This document shows positions 1 to 8,872 of a stretch of 64,000 bases of DNA, in pieces. Under the pieces are notes generated by a model. The model worked only from the letters and a program-made list of their open reading frames with translations, was not told the origin of the DNA and did not search any database. The position numbers and the translations under genes are program-made. How positions within the stretch are numbered: position 1 is the first letter of the stretch; each line of letters starts with the position of its first letter. The DNA is from Haliscomenobacter sp033763495. Its GTDB lineage: Bacteria; Bacteroidota; Bacteroidia; Chitinophagales; Saprospiraceae. The stretch is from assembly GCF_033763495.1 (NCBI RefSeq), contig NZ_JANRKL010000177.1, positions 1-64,000 of the forward strand. The letters are read 5' to 3'.

Positions 1-40
1 TTGTCCTTCCCACCTACCCCATTCACCCCCTCGACCCGAC

Positions 41-99
41 CCCCGCGCCCCCCCCCCCACCCCCAACCCCCCCCCCCCCCCCCCCCGCCCCCCCCCCCC
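41..99. repeat. poly-C / poly-G tract
   Basis: Three long C runs lie close together: 11 C at 48-58, 20 C at 67-86 and 12 C at 88-99, broken by single A or G bases. The opposite strand is therefore G-rich and could form a G-quadruplex. It lies beyond the 3' end of the B12 receptor gene, and the first 190 bases hold no recognisable gene. Homopolymers this long are also where assemblies fail, so the exact length should not be trusted. Confidence 0.8.
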
Positions 100-192
100 A
101 AATACAACCCCCGCTACTCATGTACTCTGTACTCGTCACTCAAAAAAAATCATCAATTGCTTGATAATCAACTTACCTCAAGTCGATTTACC

Positions 193-2175
193 CTAAAACT
201 TACCCTGCAAACCCAGCATAAAATTAAACCTCCGGGAATTGTACCCGTAAAGGTCAAGCGCCATTTGATTGCTCAGATTCCGCAAATCCAAAAAGACTTT
301 CAGGTTCGGTTTGATGCGGAATTCCTGGTACAAATCCAGAGTCAGGTAGGGCTCCAAGGCTACCTCTTCGGATTCGAACGTACTGCTGTTGAAATAATTA
401 TCAATGCGTTTGCTTACACTGCGTACCGAAAGGTTGGCTTCCCATTTTTTGCTCAAACTGTAGCCCACATTCAGGTTTATTGCGTGTTTGGGGCGGCGAA
501 GCAGGTTAAAGTAGGTAGTGTCCAGACCAGAATTTAGTTTTGTGGTTACCTCTCCATCCAGATAGGTGTAGTTGAAGCCCAGTTTGAGTTTGCTCCATTG
601 CACTTGTCCTTCCAATTCCAGGCCCGCATCGTCCTGCTCGTTAAAGTTGAGGTATTGACCAAAGGGAGGTGCTGAGGTAGAGCGGAAAACAATCACATCT
701 TGCAAAGAACGTTGGAAATAAACAGCCCGGAATTGGGTGGATTGGTCCTTGCTAAACCATTGTGTTCCTGCTTCAAAGTTGATGCCCGTTTCCGGTTTTA
801 GCTCCTGGTTGCCATAAACCGAGAACAGTTGATACTGCGTAGGCGCTTTAAAACTGCTCGACAGGTTGATGAAGGCTTTCAATTGTTGCTTGATCAGGAT
901 GTAGGGATTCACATTGTAGGTTGTGAAGGTTCCAAATTCGGAATGCTGGTTAAACCTCCCCCCTACTTCAAAACCAAAAATGCCCAGTTTAGATACATTT
1001 AACGAGGCGTAGGTGCTAAAAAGGTTGGATTGGGTAAAATCGGCCTTTAATTCGTCCACATATTCTCCAAAATCGCTGATCGAGCGGTACAACTGACTCA
1101 TGTTTTGGCTGCGGTTTTCGATGCCCAGCAGGAATTCCATTTTTTGCCCAAACTTAACGTTGCCATAGGCTTCCAAAAAATTGGATTTGCCTTGATAGTC
1201 AGTACGGGAAAATTTGTCGAAGGCAGTAGTGGGCACAAAAGTGGAATCGTCTTCAAAAATCCGCTCCGTGGAGTTGTATACATAGTTTGCGGTCAGGCGG
1301 AGGTTTTGTTTGTCAAAAACCAGCCCTGCTCCTCCCAGGAGGTTGTTGCTTGCGGTGATGTAATCCCGATCATCCACAAAAGCACCCGCGTCGATGTCGG
1401 CTGTGTAGGTATTGTAGTTGAATAGGCCTTTGAGTAAAAGGCCCGGTACAAGCTGTTGTTTGAGTTGAGCGCTGAGGTTGTTTTCCACAAAGGCATCCTT
1501 GTCAAAATCACCCAGCCCTTTTTCATCAAACGCGGAAGAAAAACCCTGGCTGTTCAAGTGGCTGTATTGAGCGCTGTAGCTGGTTTTTTCACTTTGCCCA
1601 CCCAGACTTAGATTCCCCTTCCAGGTCCCATAACTGCCTGCTCCGAGCACAGCTTGCAGCTCCAGTGGCTTTTGAAAGCTTTTTTTGCTAATGATGTTGA
1701 TTACCCCAGCAAGAGCATCCGATCCATACAAGGTGGATTGGCCACCCTTCAGGATTTCGATGCGTTCGATTTGATTGATGGGAATGAGGTTCAGGTCAAA
1801 ATTGTTGTTCAGATTGGATGGATCGTTGAGGGGTATCCCATCCAGCATAAGTAGGGTATAACCGATTCCAGCCCCTCGAATGTATACATTTTGGTTGGTG
1901 CCCAGGTTGTTTTGAGCGCCGTTGATGATGATGCCCACCTGGCGATTGAGCAATTCTGCCAGGGTTTGGCCAGAGGAGCGCTCCAAAACTTCCGTGCTGA
2001 TCACGCTGAGTACTTTACCGGTTTGGCTTTGTTTGCGCTCGTGTTTGGTGGCGGTGATGACCACCTGATCGAGTTGTTTGGTGGAATCTGCTGTTGTGTT
2101 GTTTTGGGAAAACAGAAATACCGGACCTGCACACAGACCTAGTGCCAGTACCAGCGTGTTGAATGCTTTAAACAT
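193..2175 (-). CDS. btuB: TonB-dependent vitamin B12 receptor, BtuB-like
   Basis: This is an outer-membrane TonB-dependent receptor of about 660 residues. The start is placed at the second Met, giving a clean signal peptide (MFKAFNTLVLALGLCAGPVF) that ends near FSQ. A TonB-box-like stretch (QLDQVVITATK) is followed by a plug domain with the usual RIEILKGGQSTLYGSDALAGVINII segment in pieces, and then a 22-strand-type barrel ending in aromatic Phe (LQGKF). Unlike the SusC-type receptors in this window it has no carboxypeptidase-regulatory domain, as is usual for BtuB/FepA-type receptors. The cobalamin riboswitch immediately upstream is the strongest evidence that the ligand is a corrinoid. Without that element it would only be called a generic siderophore/B12-type receptor. 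Confidence 0.9.
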   Translation of the reverse strand: MFKAFNTLVLALGLCAGPVFLFSQNNTTADSTKQLDQVVITATKHERKQSQTGKVLSVISTEVLERSSGQTLAELLNRQVGIIINGAQNNLGTNQNVYIRGAGIGYTLLMLDGIPLNDPSNLNNNFDLNLIPINQIERIEILKGGQSTLYGSDALAGVINIISKKSFQKPLELQAVLGAGSYGTWKGNLSLGGQSEKTSYSAQYSHLNSQGFSSAFDEKGLGDFDKDAFVENNLSAQLKQQLVPGLLLKGLFNYNTYTADIDAGAFVDDRDYITASNNLLGGAGLVFDKQNLRLTANYVYNSTERIFEDDSTFVPTTAFDKFSRTDYQGKSNFLEAYGNVKFGQKMEFLLGIENRSQNMSQLYRSISDFGEYVDELKADFTQSNLFSTYASLNVSKLGIFGFEVGGRFNQHSEFGTFTTYNVNPYILIKQQLKAFINLSSSFKAPTQYQLFSVYGNQELKPETGINFEAGTQWFSKDQSTQFRAVYFQRSLQDVIVFRSTSAPPFGQYLNFNEQDDAGLELEGQVQWSKLKLGFNYTYLDGEVTTKLNSGLDTTYFNLLRRPKHAINLNVGYSLSKKWEANLSVRSVSKRIDNYFNSSTFESEEVALEPYLTLDLYQEFRIKPNLKVFLDLRNLSNQMALDLYGYNSRRFNFMLGLQGKF

Positions 2176-2301
2176 GGTTAAAAATTGTGGCATACCCTAA
2201 AGGTGTTCCGCGATGGAAGCATGCTTAGAAATAGCCGTAAGCAATAAGATGACAAGCACTCGGCCCAAACCCGTCCTTCCGCGGGCGTCGACTAAGGATT
2301 A

Positions 2302-2510
2302 TCAGCGGCAGGTCTCCTGGCTCGTTTCATTGCGGCCAGCCTTCCCGGAGTTGAGATTTGCTCCAGTGGCCAGAAAAGGGCAGCAACTAAAAAGGCTGTG
2401 CGCACAGCCTAATCGAAACTTACAGTTGCGGGGACAGCTCCGGTCTTGCACCGGATTCCCTATTAAGCCATGCACCACCCGCCGGGTGGTATGGCACCGT
2501 AGATCGGGGG
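2302..2510 (-). promoter_or_regulatory. cobalamin (AdoCbl) riboswitch
   Basis: Read on the minus strand, this stretch has the conserved order of a cobalamin riboswitch. It opens with GGTGCC near 2493-2498, continues with an AGGGAATCCGGTGCAAGACC core and GGAGCTGTCCCCGCAACTGTAA, then the GGCCACTG element near 2364-2371, and ends with the B12 box AGCCAGGAGACCTGCC at 2307-2322. It ends about 130 bases before the receptor start codon, so it is a 5' leader of that gene. By family knowledge, bound adenosylcobalamin lowers expression of the transporter. Confidence 0.96.
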
Positions 2511-2538
2511 CGAAGGTAGGGAATGGGGGGAAATTTGG

Positions 2539-2568
2539 CAAATAAAAATCAAATGGTTTGCTCTCCAA
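2539..2568 (-). promoter_or_regulatory. candidate promoter of the B12 riboswitch transcript
   Basis: On the minus strand TTG at 2566-2568 and TTTATTTG at 2539-2546 are separated by 19 bases. This is one mismatch from the Bacteroidota -33 TTG / -7 TAnnTTTG pattern. It lies about 30 bases before the first conserved base of the riboswitch, which is where the promoter should be. Confidence 0.4.
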
Positions 2569-2648
2569 CATCAATTAACAACGTATTCAAAATTTTCTTT
2601 GAGTAGTAAAAGCAACGCAACGCTGATGTAGTACCAGCGGAAAACCAA

Positions 2649-3425
2649 TCACTGATACCCATATCCCTTCCAAATCTTTTTGGCCTCAGCCGAAAACAAA
2701 AAATCAAAAAACCTGCGGCTCGCCTCCGGATGCCGCTTCTGCCCATAACTGGTAATCACCGCCGCCTGCCGAATCGGCTCATGGTGCTTTGGATCAATAT
2801 CTACCCATTTGCCCTTGCCGCGCATCTCTTCGGTCATGACCATTGATTTGGCGGTTAGGCCCACTTCACAAGCGCCGGCCAGGATGTATTGGGTGGTTTG
2901 GGCAATGCTTTCGCCGTACACCAGTCTGCTTTCTACTTTTGTGTACAGCCCCTTTTTTTTGAGCCATTCAACCGCCGCTCGCCCATAGGGGGCCGTTCTG
3001 GCATTGGCGACTGCAATTTTTTTCACCCGAGCATCCAACAGTATTTTACCATCGGGCTTGAGTACCAGCCCGGGCTGGGTGCTCCACAGTACCAAAGTGC
3101 CTTGGGCATACACCTTAGGTGCATTGGCTGTCATCCCGGCTTTTTGCAGGTTTTGGGGGTATTCTTCATCAGCGGATACAAACACATCAAAAGGGGCACC
3201 CTGGGTAATTTGGGTGCTCAATTTACCGGAGGAACTGTAGTTGATCTCCACCTTGAGTTTGGTTTTGGCTTCAAATGCTTTTTCAATGTCTTCGAGGGCG
3301 AAACGGACGTTGGCGGCGGCGGCTACGGCGAGGTCTTGGGCTTGGAGGTGCCGAGGCAAAAATTGGATCATAAGGATCATCACCCAAAGCCAGACTTGTG
3401 TTTTTATTTTTTTCATAAAACTCAA
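2649..3425 (-). CDS. modA: molybdate/tungstate ABC transporter substrate-binding protein ModA
   Basis: A secreted binding protein of 258 residues, the usual ModA length. It has a signal peptide ending near HLQAQ, then the ModA signature: AAANVRFALEDIEKAF in the first lobe, INYSSSGKLSTQITQGAPFDVFVSA (oxyanion-contacting Ser residues) and a late LTAKSMV segment. Its start lies 15 bases behind the stop of the upstream receptor gene, so the two are almost certainly one transcript. No modB permease or modC ATPase follows; the next element downstream is the B12 leader. The permease must be encoded elsewhere or the protein hands its ligand to another system. Tungstate rather than molybdate is possible. 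Confidence 0.9.
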   Translation of the reverse strand: MSFMKKIKTQVWLWVMILMIQFLPRHLQAQDLAVAAAANVRFALEDIEKAFEAKTKLKVEINYSSSGKLSTQITQGAPFDVFVSADEEYPQNLQKAGMTANAPKVYAQGTLVLWSTQPGLVLKPDGKILLDARVKKIAVANARTAPYGRAAVEWLKKKGLYTKVESRLVYGESIAQTTQYILAGACEVGLTAKSMVMTEEMRGKGKWVDIDPKHHEPIRQAAVITSYGQKRHPEASRRFFDFLFSAEAKKIWKGYGYQ

Positions 3426-3440
3426 ACAGTTTCTAAATGA

Positions 3441-6191
3441 TCACAAACCATACCTCAAACTGAGGTAATAATGCCCGCCAATACTCGGCCCAGCAATAAA
3501 TGGGATGTAATACCGATTCAGCAAATTGGAGCCCCCCACTTTTATGCTCATTTTCCAGTCCGGCACATTGAACGTCAAGTGCCCATCCAGGGTCTGGTAC
3601 GCAGGCACATTGCCGTTGGCGATAAAGGATTGCCACAAAAAAAAGGATTGCCAACGCCAGCTCAGGTTGAATCCCAATTGTTTAAAAACAGCCGGATTGC
3701 TCACTGAAGCATTCAGCATCCATTCCGGTGTATTGAAGGATTCTTCCAAACCGTCTTGTTCCTCCTTGCGGTTGAGCTTGGCATAACTTACATTGGCATT
3801 GAGGTTGAAGGACTTGAAGAAATTGAGGTATTTGATCCCCAAAGAGCCGCCGTAGTTGAACACTTTGGCCGTAGAATTGGTCCAAACCCGATAGCGCTCA
3901 TTTTGAGTGCGATTAAATAGATAGTATCCAATCGAATCGACATTTTTGCCCAAGGGCAAATTGACTTCCACTTGTGCCATGAAATTCTGATACGCATTGA
4001 AATAAAAATCGGCGTCAATAAGCAAATTCCCTTCTGCAAAAATGCCTTTGTAGCCAATTTCGTACGAAGACACGTATTCGGGTTTGAGGTAAGTGTAGGG
4101 GTTGCGTTTGAGCAAACCCTGGTTTTTGAGGATCGCTTCATTTTGTTTTAGTCCATTGCGGTTTACATCATTGTTGACTGCCGCCACAAAGGCATCCGCT
4201 GAAGAACGCAAATAGGAGTTTTCAAATACCCCCAAACCTTTGGACATGATGGGCAAACCGCCCACCCGTTTTACGCCCCCACTGTTGATGTTGGAAAAAC
4301 CTTCAAAGAGCGAGGGAAACCGATAGCCTTCCTGCCAGGATACCCGCAGGGAGTTGTTTTGGCTCAGGTTGTACAACAGGGCCAGTCGCGGATTGAGTAC
4401 AGGTTTGAAATATTGGTTTTTATCGAGGCGCAGGGTTGCTGATATTTTCAGTTTATTGGCAAAAAAACGATCCGCCACTTGTACGAAGCCGCCCATTTTC
4501 CCATACAATAAGTTCCCTTCACCGCCGCCCGGTTTTACGAAGTAGTTGCCATCGGGAATGACTTCATACTGGCGCATTTCCGCACCGAGCAACAAGTCGA
4601 AAGATTTGACCAAGGGGCTAAAATTGTATTGTGCCTCGGCGTGATACAATCGGGACACTACGCGTAATGCCGCTCCAATGTCCCAATTGTTGATGTCGGC
4701 GAGCTGATTCAATTTTGTAGCAAAGGCTGGGGTGCCCGGCACCAGTCTACCTGAGTCCGCATAAGCCCGGGCGACATTGTGTGCCCTCAATACGTCATTG
4801 TCTTGCGCCAGCGCTTGTGGGAAACGGGTACGGTACGCTGCAAACCATTGATCGTCGGTTTTCGACTGCCGATCCATGTTTTCACCCATTGAGCGCAAAT
4901 TGTAGGACTTACCCGTATTTTCTAAAGTGACATAAGCAGTCGTAGTCAGTTGGCCGCTGCGGTAGCGAATTTGGTGCTGTTGCAAGAGGTAGTCCCGCAG
5001 GTTAAAGCGATTAGACCTTTGGTATACATTGTTGATTTCGGCAATGCGATAGGTATAGCTCAACTCACTACCTTCCCGTGGGCGAAATCCCAGCGTGAAA
5101 TCACCTTTGAGGTTTTGCACAAAGTAGTCCGTTACTTCCCGTTCGTAATACCCCGTACGAGCCACCTGATAATTTTTTCCCGCCAGGGTCAGCGTTCGCC
5201 GATTGGAGCGTTCATTGCCGTACCCATTTACAGGATCAAAGGCAGGGCTAGTCGGGCCACCTGGCAGGTTGACGGAGGCATTTACCCCTGTGGCCAAATC
5301 AGTCTGATCATCGGCAATCCAGTCCTGCCCCTTCATACAGCCAAAATTGACCTTGTACGCCCAGCGTTTTTGGATGCGTTGAGCCCAGCGCAAGTTGGTT
5401 TCGGTATTCAACTGCGCTGAAGAAAGTGGGTTGTTCAGGTGGGTAAGTCCGGTTCTTTGGTAAAGACTCAGGCCCGTATGTTCAAAGGGGCTTTTGGTGC
5501 TCAGTTGCAACATGCCGTTCAAGGCATTCATGCCATAGAGTGCAGAAGATACCCCCGGGATCAATTCAACCCGATTGATGTCCAACTCGGTCGGGCCAAG
5601 GGCATTGGCAATGGGCGAACCGATGTGCGGTGCCTGATTGTCGGCCCCATCCACCAACTGAATGAAACGAACGTTGGTGGTGTTCATAAAGCCCCGGGTA
5701 TTGGGCACCTTGAAGCCCAAACTTGCCGTGGCCATTTGTAAACCCTTCACGTTTTCGAGGGCATCATAAAAACTGGAAGCAGCTACATTTTGTAGCGATT
5801 GCCGATCCAAAAACTCCAGCGAAACCGGCACGTTGATGATCCGCTCCCGAATCCTCGAGCCTGCGACCGTAATGGTATTCAAAAAAGTAACATCTTCTTC
5901 CAGACGAACACTGATGGGTTTATTGGGCTGGGTGACCTGAATGGTTTGGCTACGAAAACCTACCATCGATATTTCCAGCGCCCAGCTTGTGCTATTCTGC
6001 ACGACGGGCAATTCAAAATACCCACTGGAGTCGGTAGCCGTGCCGTTGATGCTTCCTATTTCCAGTACGGATGCCCCAACCAGCGCTTGCCTGCTTTGAG
6101 CTTCCTGTACCTGGCCCCTTAAGACAACTTGTGCCCGAAGGGGAATACCCAAGAGGCAAAACAATAGCAGAAGGGGGGAAATGTGCTTCAT
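3441..6191 (-). CDS. TonB-dependent receptor, probably for molybdate or tungstate
   Basis: An outer-membrane receptor of about 916 residues from the Met that begins a good signal peptide (MKHISPLLLLFCLLGIPLRAQ); an upstream in-frame TTG at 6233 is less likely. A carboxypeptidase-regulatory-like domain (about residues 20-105) precedes the plug, which has the unusual DALENVKGLQMATASLGFK and NTRGF...FIQLVDGADNQAPHIG features. The barrel ends in HYYLSLRYGL. There is no SusD partner. A close paralogue lies at 22381-25245. The context decides the likely ligand: a ModE-type operator lies 127 bases upstream, a ModE-like regulator beyond it, and modA is 15 bases downstream. The family call is firm; the ligand is inference. 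Confidence 0.85.
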   Translation of the reverse strand: MKHISPLLLLFCLLGIPLRAQVVLRGQVQEAQSRQALVGASVLEIGSINGTATDSSGYFELPVVQNSTSWALEISMVGFRSQTIQVTQPNKPISVRLEEDVTFLNTITVAGSRIRERIINVPVSLEFLDRQSLQNVAASSFYDALENVKGLQMATASLGFKVPNTRGFMNTTNVRFIQLVDGADNQAPHIGSPIANALGPTELDINRVELIPGVSSALYGMNALNGMLQLSTKSPFEHTGLSLYQRTGLTHLNNPLSSAQLNTETNLRWAQRIQKRWAYKVNFGCMKGQDWIADDQTDLATGVNASVNLPGGPTSPAFDPVNGYGNERSNRRTLTLAGKNYQVARTGYYEREVTDYFVQNLKGDFTLGFRPREGSELSYTYRIAEINNVYQRSNRFNLRDYLLQQHQIRYRSGQLTTTAYVTLENTGKSYNLRSMGENMDRQSKTDDQWFAAYRTRFPQALAQDNDVLRAHNVARAYADSGRLVPGTPAFATKLNQLADINNWDIGAALRVVSRLYHAEAQYNFSPLVKSFDLLLGAEMRQYEVIPDGNYFVKPGGGEGNLLYGKMGGFVQVADRFFANKLKISATLRLDKNQYFKPVLNPRLALLYNLSQNNSLRVSWQEGYRFPSLFEGFSNINSGGVKRVGGLPIMSKGLGVFENSYLRSSADAFVAAVNNDVNRNGLKQNEAILKNQGLLKRNPYTYLKPEYVSSYEIGYKGIFAEGNLLIDADFYFNAYQNFMAQVEVNLPLGKNVDSIGYYLFNRTQNERYRVWTNSTAKVFNYGGSLGIKYLNFFKSFNLNANVSYAKLNRKEEQDGLEESFNTPEWMLNASVSNPAVFKQLGFNLSWRWQSFFLWQSFIANGNVPAYQTLDGHLTFNVPDWKMSIKVGGSNLLNRYYIPFIAGPSIGGHYYLSLRYGL

Positions 6192-6317
6192 GTACCATCT
6201 TTTTTTGGAAAAGAACCGCAGGCTCCTTTCCAATTGTGAAAAGAAGCCCCGGTTGCCGTATATAACCTAATATCAATAGACAAATTTGAGTCCGGCTTAC
6301 AGCCACAGCTAAAATAG

Positions 6318-6341
6318 CGTTATATTTTTAAAGAAATAACG
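6318..6341. promoter_or_regulatory. ModE-type operator
   Basis: The 24-base element has the form CGTTATAT-N8-AAATAACG, an inverted repeat matching at 7 of 8 positions. Half-site sequence, 8-base gap and overall length match the ModE operator as I recall it from the E. coli modA promoter. It lies between the stop of the ModE-like gene and the start of the receptor-modA operon, the right place to control that operon. Confidence 0.75.
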
Positions 6342-6390
6342 AAAAACAAAAAAAGTTCAATCCGATGCTATTTTCTCAGTTGATCCAGGG

Positions 6391-6762
6391 TTATTCCTCG
6401 CGCAATAGGTTTTGGGTTTCTTGCTGTAAAAAAGCTTCAAAGCGTTGGTGGAGCTCGCGGTAAGTTTGAATGAGGGCTTGAGCAGTCTCACTGAGCTGGG
6501 CACCCCCACCCTGCTCACCGCCCGTTTGGGTCACTATCAAGGGCGTCTCAGCCTGCCGATTGAGCGATTGTACCATCAGCCAGGCTTTTTTATAAGACAT
6601 GCCCATTTCTTTGGCCGCTTTGTTGATCGAGCCAGTGGCGGCAATGCGTTCCATGAGTTCAATCCGCCCCGGGCCAAGGAAAGGCTCGTCCGGGCCAACA
6701 ATGCGCAGCATGCCACTGACGCGGTAAGAGGAGCTGTTTTTGAGATGGGTTTTAATGTTCAA
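6391..6762 (-). CDS. ModE-like winged-helix regulator (DNA-binding domain only)
   Basis: A small regulator of about 123 residues made only of the N-terminal ModE-type winged helix. Visible signatures are FLGPGRIELMERIAATGSI, NKAAKEMGMSYKKAW (recognition helix, about 47-61) and GGEQGGGAQLSETAQ (wing, about 81-95). The C-terminal molybdate-binding MOP domains of E. coli ModE are absent, as in many short ModE homologues. The start is uncertain. I take the in-frame TTG at 6762, which gives a normal family N-terminus; an earlier TTG at 6831 would add residues unlike the family. It sits upstream of the receptor-modA operon and its likely operator. Confidence 0.8.
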   Translation of the reverse strand: MNIKTHLKNSSSYRVSGMLRIVGPDEPFLGPGRIELMERIAATGSINKAAKEMGMSYKKAWLMVQSLNRQAETPLIVTQTGGEQGGGAQLSETAQALIQTYRELHQRFEAFLQQETQNLLREE

Positions 6763-6907
6763 GGTTAGATGGCTTTTTATTCGAATGAAAAATACCATTA
6801 AAGTCCATACATCACTGCTATATCTCCTCAATTAGTGCGAAAAATAATAGTTGCGATTTATTTTTCAAAAATCCTATCGAAAAACTAGACTTTTAAAATT
6901 ATTCCCC

Positions 6908-6915
6908 TATCTTTG
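6908..6915 (+). promoter_or_regulatory. -7 promoter element of the CysH-like gene
   Basis: TATCTTTG is a perfect match to the Bacteroidota -7 consensus TAnnTTTG and lies 39 bases before the start codon. No clear TTG is seen at -33. Confidence 0.55.
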
Positions 6916-6953
6916 TAGCGTTCAACTAACAAATCATCAAAAACTACAAGGAG

Positions 6954-7658
6954 ATGAACACGCTGACCCAAGCTTTAGTCGCACAAATCGCCAACCAACT
7001 GGACGCCCAGGGCGAAGCTAACCCCCTGGAAAACCTCCGCCTCATTGCCGAGCAATTCGCAGGCAAGGTGGTTTTTTTGACCAATTTCACCCTCGAAGAC
7101 CAACTCATCACCCACTGGATTGCCACTCACAACTTGCCCATTAAGGTCGTGGTCAGCAACCCCAACTACCCCTTCAAAGAAACTTACAGTACCTGGGCAA
7201 AAACCCAGGAACGTTATCAGCTACCGATTACGGTGTACGCTGCCGATGGTAGTGTATTGGAAAATCAAACCCAAGATCCTGCAACAGCTGCTGCATCCGC
7301 TGAAGAAAACATCCTGCCCATCCTGCAAGGTGAGATGCTGCTGATCACGGGCACTCGCGCAGGCCAAAGCTGGCAAGGTCGTCAGCTTACTGCCGACTTC
7401 TCCTGGAACAAATCCCTAAAAATCTTCGAATTCCATCCCCTCTTCCACCGTTCCTTTCACAAGGTATTTATGGAAGTACTGCGCGAAGGAGTTCCTTTCA
7501 ATCCACTGCACAACCAGGGTTACCTGCGGGTAGGCCACGCTCAGGATATCGAAGCGGCACACAGTTCTGAATACTGGGATGGTCATTGGTGGTGGGATCA
7601 TGCACAACGGGTTTTCATTCATCCTTATACGCCTGGAGTGCGTAAGCAAGCGGTGTAA
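6954..7658 (+). CDS. cysteine-free PAPS/APS reductase (CysH) homologue
   Basis: A cytoplasmic protein of 234 residues, the normal CysH length, with the adenine-nucleotide alpha-hydrolase fold. Recognisable CysH landmarks are FTLEDQLITH (45-54), the ETYSTWAKTQERY segment (76-88), LITGTRAGQSW (130-140), and PFNPLHNQGY (181-190). The last of these matches the very conserved YNPLHDQGY of true reductases. Yet the protein has not one cysteine. The Fe-S cysteine pairs are gone (VGHAQ replaces the GCxPC stretch) and the catalytic ECGLH tail has become RVFIHP. It cannot therefore catalyse sulfonucleotide reduction by the known mechanism. The frame is intact and a promoter element is present, so it is probably a repurposed nucleotide-binding protein, not a decaying gene. 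It is divergent from the ModE-like gene. Confidence 0.8.
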   Translation: MNTLTQALVAQIANQLDAQGEANPLENLRLIAEQFAGKVVFLTNFTLEDQLITHWIATHNLPIKVVVSNPNYPFKETYSTWAKTQERYQLPITVYAADGSVLENQTQDPATAAASAEENILPILQGEMLLITGTRAGQSWQGRQLTADFSWNKSLKIFEFHPLFHRSFHKVFMEVLREGVPFNPLHNQGYLRVGHAQDIEAAHSSEYWDGHWWWDHAQRVFIHPYTPGVRKQAV

Positions 7659-7700
7659 ACTGCTTTTTTTCCTTGTAGAAAAACAAATAGCTAGTAATTA

Positions 7701-7740
7701 AAAACGGCTTGAGGGGAATTCCTTCAAGCCGTTTTTCTTT
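7701..7740. terminator. bidirectional intrinsic terminator
   Basis: The stem AAAACGGCTTGA(A)GG pairs with CCTTCAAGCCGTTTT across a short loop and is followed by a T run on the plus strand and by T on the other strand. It separates the convergent CysH-like and TolB-like genes. Confidence 0.85.
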
Positions 7741-7750
7741 TACCTACTTT

Positions 7751-8767
7751 TCACTTCCCCTTTTTTCCCAAACCCAACTCACTCACATCCATCAGAAAAA
7801 GCGACAACGATCGGTCCCCAGGCTTATTCCCCCTACTCGACGAAAAGGCCAGCGTCTTCCCATCCGGTGATATGCTGGGAAACCCATCAAAAGAAGGACT
7901 ACTGGTAATTTGTTGCTCCTGCATGGTTTGAAGATTCAGGAGGAAAATGTCATAATTGTGCGGCGGCAGCACCTTCACATAAAAGATATGAATGCCGTCG
8001 GGTGCCGGACTCGGTGCCCAATGCGTACCTTCCTCAAAAGTAATTTGTTTAAAATCGCTGCCATCTTCCTGAAGGGTGAAGAGATGCATGGAACGACTCC
8101 GGTTGTCTTCTTCTGATTTTTTCCAGGCCCGGGTGATGATGGTTTTGTTGTCGGGCAAATACAGTGCCCCACCCTCTTGCCAATCGGGGGTGAACGTGAT
8201 CTGTTGTTGATTGCTGCCATCCGGGTTCATCGTCCACAAATCCATTTTGCCATCGATTTGGCGACCAAACAGGATTTTGTGCCCATCGGGTGCATAAGTC
8301 ACCTCCGCATCATAAACCTGGTTGTTGGTCAAACGTTTCACTTTTTTACCCTCCAAATCCGAGGTGTACAATTCTGCGCCTTGAGGATAATCTTTGACCT
8401 CGGAGTAATTGCCCGGGTGCATGTCCAGATGATCCCGGGTAGAAGTCCAGATGATTCTTTTCCCCTTGGGGTGAAAGTAGGAACAGGCGTCAGCCCCTTT
8501 GTCGTTGATTCGTTTGCGATTTGTGCCATCCACATTTATAGTGTACACCATAAACGTAGAATCTCCGACCTCCTTGCCGTTGTAAATCAGTGTTTTCCCA
8601 TTGGGCGAAAAATAACACTCTGCCCCGTTGCTCACATTGGGAATTTTCCAGGACTTGAATTTTTCTGCTGCGGGAGCTGCACTAGCTGGCTGAGCTTGAA
8701 TTTGGACTGGCTGGGTAGTCACAACTACCAACAATAAGCAGAGTAGCCATAGCTGTTTCGTTTTCAT
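7751..8767 (-). CDS. secreted TolB-like beta-propeller protein
   Basis: An exported protein of 338 residues with a signal peptide ending near VQIQAQ. It carries at least six WD40-like PD40 repeats of the TolB type, for example FSPNGKTLIYN, FHPKGKRIIWTSTRD, YAPDGHKILFGRQ, PDGIHIFYVK and ISPDGKTLAFSSSR, linked by DLWTMNPDGSNQQQIT units. Such propellers are binding or scaffolding modules. There is no peptidase domain as in the DPP-IV/tricorn relatives and no catalytic motif. It stands alone between a terminator and a long leader region, so the neighbours do not reveal its partner. Confidence 0.8.
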   Translation of the reverse strand: MKTKQLWLLCLLLVVVTTQPVQIQAQPASAAPAAEKFKSWKIPNVSNGAECYFSPNGKTLIYNGKEVGDSTFMVYTINVDGTNRKRINDKGADACSYFHPKGKRIIWTSTRDHLDMHPGNYSEVKDYPQGAELYTSDLEGKKVKRLTNNQVYDAEVTYAPDGHKILFGRQIDGKMDLWTMNPDGSNQQQITFTPDWQEGGALYLPDNKTIITRAWKKSEEDNRSRSMHLFTLQEDGSDFKQITFEEGTHWAPSPAPDGIHIFYVKVLPPHNYDIFLLNLQTMQEQQITSSPSFDGFPSISPDGKTLAFSSSRGNKPGDRSLSLFLMDVSELGLGKKGK

Positions 8768-8872
8768 AAAGCTTGATTTGAAGATAACTAATCTGATAGC
8801 AGGTTACTGTTCAGAAAAATAGGCATTAAAACCCATGTGGCAAAAATTTAAGGCAAAATAAAACTCTATTTT

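Noticed and set aside
1..537. A Pro-rich 178-codon frame starting with TTG
   Set aside because: Its first half is the poly-C tract and the rest is antisense to the B12 receptor gene.
2213..2574. Short open frames on both strands near 2.2-2.6 kb
   Set aside because: They run across the cobalamin riboswitch, an RNA element with conserved bases that explains the sequence.
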